Of a DNA stretch of 10,549 bases, positions 7,252 to 10,549 are shown in pieces. Position 1 is the stretch's first letter, and the number at the start of each line of letters is the position of its first letter. The position numbers and the translations under genes were made by a program. A model generated the notes under the pieces. The model was not told where the DNA came from. It saw only the letters and a list, made by a program, of their open reading frames with translations, and did no database searches. Source of the DNA: Clostridiales bacterium UBA4362 (GTDB lineage Bacteria > Bacillota > Clostridia > TANB77 > CAG-508); assembly GCA_002393975.1 (NCBI GenBank), contig DGSM01000058.1, positions 7,200 through 17,748 on the forward strand, given 5' to 3'.

Positions 7252-8140
7252 AAGGAAGAAGAAAAAAGTACTTGATACTATTCTAAAAATAATTTCTATT
7301 ATATTAATATTTATAATTAACCTTAGACCAATGGTATATGTGGGAGAAGAAGAGGTTGTATTAAGCGACCTTGATGTATTACTTGTAATAGATACTACTA
7401 TAAGTATGTCTGGTCAGGATATGGAATTTGGAAAAAAGACAAGACTAGATAGAGTTAAAGAAGATGCCACTCAAATTATTAATTCTTTGGCTGGTTCTAG
7501 ATTCGCTTTAATTACAGTTGATAATTATTCAAGAGTTATGATTCCATTCACTTCTGATGCTAGATCTGTTCTTGATGCTATTGATGCATTAAATGTTAAA
7601 GATTATTATATGGCAAATCCTTCAAATCCTTCTTTTGCTATCTCTAGTATGAATGAAATTCTACAAAGAAATGGCGATAATAGACAAAGAGCCGTATTTT
7701 TCTTTAGTGATGGTGAGCCAACAGATGGAAGAGGAATAGAAACATTTAGTGGGCTTAAAAAATACATTAATAATGGAGCTGTTTTAGGATATGGATCAAC
7801 TCAAGGAGCAAAGCTTTACTATAATCTAAACTATAGTGTAAATGAAGTTAGGGTAGTAAAAGATCCAACTAATAATTATGAAGATGCAGTTTCATATATT
7901 TATGAAGATGTTCTTAGAACTATTGCAGGACAACTAGGCTTAGATTATTATAATATGTCAAATGATAAATCTAGATTAGATAGTAAACTTTCACAAATTA
8001 TTTCGGTAAAAGAAAATGGAATAGAAACTACTGGAACTAAGAAAGTGTATGGTGATATATATTATATTTTTGCTATCATTTTAGTAGTAGTTCTTATAAT
8101 TGAATTTTGGAGATTTATGAGGGGGACATATGGCAAATAA
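7199..8140 (+). CDS. Second membrane vWA protein (BatB-like); true start probably at 7165 through a frameshift
   Basis: The frame from ATG 7199 gives 313 residues: a membrane helix (about 1-17), a basic loop KRKKKK, a second helix (about 25-42), a vWA domain (about 57-275), a C-terminal helix (about 285-303), and a short basic tail. The loop and tail charges place the vWA domain outside. The MIDAS is variant: D65-T-T67-I-S69, with Thr for the first Ser, then Asp171 in FFFSDGE. The VIDTTISM...TRLDRVKEDA pattern resembles a vWA subfamily found beside MoxR in other Gram-positives, including Actinobacteria. The sequence is otherwise intact. The start is problematic: 7199 lacks a ribosome binding site and the likely native start, 7165, is in another frame (see the separate entry), which would give about 324 residues. 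It overlaps the TPR gene by 11 nt. Confidence 0.87.
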   Translation: MIFICIILIPIIIFVGFKRKKKKVLDTILKIISIILIFIINLRPMVYVGEEEVVLSDLDVLLVIDTTISMSGQDMEFGKKTRLDRVKEDATQIINSLAGSRFALITVDNYSRVMIPFTSDARSVLDAIDALNVKDYYMANPSNPSFAISSMNEILQRNGDNRQRAVFFFSDGEPTDGRGIETFSGLKKYINNGAVLGYGSTQGAKLYYNLNYSVNEVRVVKDPTNNYEDAVSYIYEDVLRTIAGQLGLDYYNMSNDKSRLDSKLSQIISVKENGIETTGTKKVYGDIYYIFAIILVVVLIIEFWRFMRGTYGK

Positions 8141-8912
8141 AAAAAGAAAAATATTAGATATAGTCCTTGTTTCTCTTGCTATTATATTATTCTTGCTTTT
8201 TGTAAAATCTATTTTTGGATATTTTGTTAATAAAAGTTTTGTGGATCATTTTAAAGATGGAACTTATAATAAAGCATTTGAAGATCTTTTAGTAGGAACT
8301 ACTTTATTTGAAAGATATGTTCCAATATATAATAGAGGGAACCAATATTATGATGAAGGGGATTATGAAATGGCAGCTACTTATTATCAAGCAGCTTTAG
8401 ATGAAGATCCTCCTGAAGGAAAAGAATGTGATATAAGAGTTAATTATGCACTTGCGCTTATACATATGCTAGATCCTGAAACATATGCAAACGAAGAAAA
8501 TGCAGCACAATCTTGGCAAATAATCGAAACAGCAGAATATGTGCTGGTGGAAGAAGGATGTGCCAAATTTAGACCAGAAGAAGGCCATGATGAAACTGCT
8601 CAAAAACTATTAGATGAGATTGAAAAACTAAAAGAGAATTTACCACCACCACCTCCTTCAAATGAGACATCTAACAATACTCAAAACAGTAGTGGGGGAC
8701 AAAATAGTAATGACACCAATGAACAAAATAGTTCTAATGGAGGAAATTCTACAGAGAATAATACAGAAGAAGATCCATATAATGGATTAGAGAATGAAAT
8801 AAGAGGACTACAACAAAATACAATTGATCAAAGACAACAATCATTGGATGAAGATGAACAAGTTTATGGTAATGCTGCTTCTGGAAGAAAGTATTATCAA
8901 AAGAATTGGTAA
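8130..8912 (+). CDS. Membrane-anchored TPR protein (BatC/BatE-like) with Asn/Ser-rich linker
   Basis: This 260-residue protein starts with a basic stretch (ANKKRK) and one membrane helix (about 9-33), predicted N-in, so the rest is extracytoplasmic. At least one tetratricopeptide repeat is clear at about 65-98 (YNRGNQYYDEGDYEMAATYY, then QAALDEDPP), with helical segments around 99-170 that may form one or two more degenerate repeats. A five-proline run (172-176) and an Asn/Ser/Gly/Thr/Glu low-complexity linker (about 177-215) lead to a Gln-rich helix (about 217-242) and a terminal segment ending RKYYQKNW. TPR proteins close many MoxR/Bat operons and are thought to scaffold the vWA partners. 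The ribosome binding site GAGGGGG (8119-8125) lies 4 nt before the ATG and inside the vWA gene. It is the last gene of the operon; a bidirectional terminator follows. Confidence 0.85.
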   Translation: MANKKRKILDIVLVSLAIILFLLFVKSIFGYFVNKSFVDHFKDGTYNKAFEDLLVGTTLFERYVPIYNRGNQYYDEGDYEMAATYYQAALDEDPPEGKECDIRVNYALALIHMLDPETYANEENAAQSWQIIETAEYVLVEEGCAKFRPEEGHDETAQKLLDEIEKLKENLPPPPPSNETSNNTQNSSGGQNSNDTNEQNSSNGGNSTENNTEEDPYNGLENEIRGLQQNTIDQRQQSLDEDEQVYGNAASGRKYYQKNW

Positions 8913-8947
8913 ATAAAAATTATAATAATTATTATTATTAAAAACTT

Positions 8948-8991
8948 AAAAAAAAAAAAAAGAATATCATAGTAACTATGATATTCTTTTT
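8948..8991. terminator. Bidirectional terminator between the operon and asnS
   Basis: Arms AGAATATCATAG (8961-8972) and CTATGATATTCT (8976-8987) pair perfectly around a TAA loop. The stem is lengthened by A-T pairs to about 16 bp. T residues follow on the plus strand (8987-8991). The 14-nt A tract at 8948-8961 supplies a long U tract for minus-strand transcripts leaving asnS. One element thus serves both convergent units. Confidence 0.9.
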
Positions 8992-9025
8992 GTTTATTAA
9001 TATTATTATATATTTTTTATGTTTT

Positions 9026-10432
9026 TTAGAATTCACAATTTTTTGGTGTTCTTGGATAAGGTATAACATCTCTAATATTTTGCATACCTGTAACATACAT
9101 CATCATTCTTTCAAATCCTAATCCAAATCCTGCATGTGGTACAGAGCCGTATTTTCTTAAATCTAGATACCACCAATAATTAGCTTGATCCATCTTTAAT
9201 TCATTCATACGTGCTGTTAATTTTTCTAAATCATCTTCTCTTTGACTACCACCAATTAGTTCTCCAATTCCAGGAACTAACATATCAGATGCAGCTACAG
9301 TTTTATTATCTGGATTCATTTTCATATAGAATGCTTTTATTTCTTTTGGATAATCAGTAACAAAAACAGGTTTCTTAAATATTTTTTCACTTAAATATCT
9401 TTCATGTTCTGTTGCTAAATCAACGCCCCAAGAAACTTTATATTCAAATTCATCATTATGCTTTTCTAGTTCTTTAACAGCATCAGTATATGTAATTCTA
9501 CCAAAAGGCTCTTTAATAGTTGTATTTAATTTATCTATTAAACCAGGACTAATGAATTTATTAAAGAATTCAATTTCTTCTGGAGCATTATCTACTACAT
9601 ATTTAGTAATATATTTTACCATGTCTTCTGCTAAATCTATATCATCATTTAAATCAGCAAAACATATTTCTGGTTCTATCATCCAAAATTCTGCAGCATG
9701 TTTTACAGTATTTGAATCTTCAGCTCTAAATGTTGGACCAAATGTATAAACATTTCTAAATGCAGTTGCATATGTCTCTGCCTCTAATTGACCACTAACT
9801 GTTAAGTGAGCATTTTTATTAAAGAAGTCTTGGCTGAAATCTATATTTTTATCAGCTGATTTTGGAGTTCCTTTTAAATCATTTGCTAAATCGAATGAAG
9901 TAACAGTAAACATTTCTCCAGCACCTTCAGCATCACTGGCTGTGATGATAGGGGTGTGAACATATACGAAATCTTTTTCTTGGAAGAACTTGTGTATTGC
10001 ATATGATAAAAGAGATCTTACTCTAAATGTTGCACTAAATGTGTTTGTCCTTGGACGAAGATGAGCAACTGTTCTTAAATACTCTAATGAAGTATTTTTC
10101 TTTTGAATAGGGTAGTCTAAATCTGCTACATCAACTATGTCTACTTTAGTAGCGTGTATTTCAAAAGGTTGTTTAGCATTAGGAGTTTCAACTAATTTTC
10201 CTTCAACTACGATAGAAGAAGAAATTGATAACTTTTCGATATCAGAATAATTTTCTAAATCGGCATCAAATATAATTTGTATATTCTTGAAGAATGTACC
10301 ATCATTCATTTCTATAAAGCCAAAATTTTTTGAAGATCTAACTGTTCTAACCCAACCAGAAACAATTATATCTTTATCTATATATTTCTTTGCATTCTTA
10401 TAAATTTCTCTAACTAGTATTGTCTTTTTCAT
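9026..10432 (-). CDS. asnS: Asparaginyl-tRNA synthetase
   Basis: This complete 468-residue class IIb synthetase is close to the 466 residues of E. coli AsnS and charges tRNA(Asn) with asparagine using ATP in the cytosol. The N-terminal OB-fold anticodon-binding domain spans about residues 15-105 (VSGWVRTVRSSKNFGFIEMN). The catalytic core has motif 1 around YVHTPIITASDAEGAGEMF (157-175), and TVSGQLEAETYA (211-222). Motif 2 is TFRAEDSNTVKHAAEFWMIEPE, residues 234-254. Motif 3 is GFGLGFERMMMYVTG (435-449), ending IPYPRTP. The FRAE-SNT form of motif 2 fits AsnRS rather than AspRS. Lys244 stands where Arg precedes His in many AsnRS, and Asp239 where Asn is common; both are conservative changes. 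GAAAGGA (10439-10445, minus strand) lies 6 nt before the ATG. It is convergent with the MoxR operon and unrelated to it. Confidence 0.97.
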   Translation of the reverse strand: MKKTILVREIYKNAKKYIDKDIIVSGWVRTVRSSKNFGFIEMNDGTFFKNIQIIFDADLENYSDIEKLSISSSIVVEGKLVETPNAKQPFEIHATKVDIVDVADLDYPIQKKNTSLEYLRTVAHLRPRTNTFSATFRVRSLLSYAIHKFFQEKDFVYVHTPIITASDAEGAGEMFTVTSFDLANDLKGTPKSADKNIDFSQDFFNKNAHLTVSGQLEAETYATAFRNVYTFGPTFRAEDSNTVKHAAEFWMIEPEICFADLNDDIDLAEDMVKYITKYVVDNAPEEIEFFNKFISPGLIDKLNTTIKEPFGRITYTDAVKELEKHNDEFEYKVSWGVDLATEHERYLSEKIFKKPVFVTDYPKEIKAFYMKMNPDNKTVAASDMLVPGIGELIGGSQREDDLEKLTARMNELKMDQANYWWYLDLRKYGSVPHAGFGLGFERMMMYVTGMQNIRDVIPYPRTPKNCEF

Positions 10433-10454
10433 AAATTATCCTTTCATAAAAATA

Positions 10455-10482
10455 GTTATAGGAAGGTGGTACTTCCTATAAC
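10455..10482 (-). terminator. Hairpin with short U-run just upstream of asnS
   Basis: A perfect 11-bp inverted repeat (10455-10465 with 10472-10482, arm GTTATAGGAAG) closes a 6-nt loop. Read on the minus strand it is followed by TATTTTTATG (five T at 10447-10451), so it could terminate the gene ending at 10511, with partial readthrough into asnS, or lie in the asnS leader as an attenuator. On the plus strand the following bases are not a T run. Which role applies cannot be settled from sequence. Confidence 0.5.
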
Positions 10483-10510
10483 TTATCTTTAGTAAAATTA
10501 TATATATAAA

Positions 10511-10549
10511 TTATTGTTGTACTTGTTGTTGTTGCTCTTGCACTTGTTG
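10511..10549 (-). CDS. 3' end of an unidentified minus-strand gene with Gln-rich C-terminus (partial)
   Basis: Reading leftward from the window edge, 12 sense codons give QQVQEQQQQVQQ and then TAA (stop at 10511-10513). The stop is followed 28 nt later by the hairpin at 10482-10455, which fits a gene end. Gene identity cannot be read from a low-complexity tail. The CAA-rich run could in principle be coincidental repeat sequence, but the stop-plus-hairpin arrangement favours a coding end. Confidence 0.5.
   Translation of the reverse strand, partial: QQVQEQQQQVQQ

Noticed and set aside
8913..8947. AT-only repeats (ATTATT/AATAAT) after the TPR gene, checked as a possible second terminator or origin-like element.
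   Set aside because: This is short low-complexity sequence without GC pairs or recognised boxes; the hairpin just downstream explains termination.
9552..9749. Plus-strand open frame of 65 codons inside asnS.
   Set aside because: It is antisense to the conserved catalytic core of asnS and shows no domain of its own.
10461..10478. GGTGGTAC within the asnS-upstream hairpin, resembling the T-box core (GGTGGNAC).
   Set aside because: It is on the plus strand, opposite to asnS. There is no plus-strand gene downstream and no T-box stem or specifier structure, so the match is best taken as chance.
1..10549. Search for CRISPR arrays, tRNA or rRNA genes, insertion sequences and attachment sites.
   Set aside because: No regularly spaced direct repeats, cloverleaf-like sequences, transposase genes or flanking target duplications were seen.

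Overview
The window is AT-rich DNA from a low-GC Gram-positive bacterium, most likely a member of the Clostridia or a related Firmicutes lineage. This rests on strong A/T bias at third codon positions, near-exclusive use of AGA for arginine, AGGAGG-type ribosome binding sites, a TGnTATAAT promoter, short intergenic spacers, and a YheA/YlbF-type protein, a family typical of Firmicutes. The species cannot be named from the sequence alone.

Layout. Positions 1-930 hold the 3' part of a GT4 glycosyltransferase that enters from the left edge, closed by a strong intrinsic terminator (949-994). An extended -10 promoter (986-1014) follows at once and appears to drive a nine-gene plus-strand operon (1048-8912). 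The order is a YlbF/YheA-like protein, a stand-alone FIST protein, a FucO-like iron alcohol dehydrogenase, a MoxR AAA+ ATPase, a DUF58 protein, a small membrane-anchored protein resembling DUF4381, two membrane-anchored von Willebrand factor A (vWA) proteins, and a membrane-anchored TPR protein. Gaps are short (5-29 nt, usually with a clear Shine-Dalgarno) or the genes overlap, and I see no internal terminator. A bidirectional hairpin (8948-8991) separates this operon from the convergent asnS (asparaginyl-tRNA synthetase, minus strand, 9026-10432). Upstream of asnS are a hairpin and the last 12 codons of another minus-strand gene with a glutamine-rich end.

How the genes may work together. moxR - DUF58 - membrane adaptor - vWA - vWA - TPR is a recognisable MoxR/Bat (aerotolerance-type) cassette. 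By the positive-inside rule, the ATPase and DUF58 protein are cytosolic, the small adaptor exposes its helical domain to the cytosol, and both vWA domains and the TPR protein face outward. This suggests a membrane-spanning, metal-dependent (MIDAS) assembly or remodelling machine powered from inside. Its placement behind an iron-dependent alcohol dehydrogenase and a putative small-molecule sensor (FIST) recalls the mxaRSACKL genes, which help mature methanol dehydrogenase. That functional link is inference.

The main oddity is the start of the second vWA gene. A well-placed Shine-Dalgarno and an ATGA-overlap start at 7165 lie one frame away from the long ORF, whose only in-frame start (7199) has no ribosome binding site. 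This points to a frameshift, a sequence error, or recoding.
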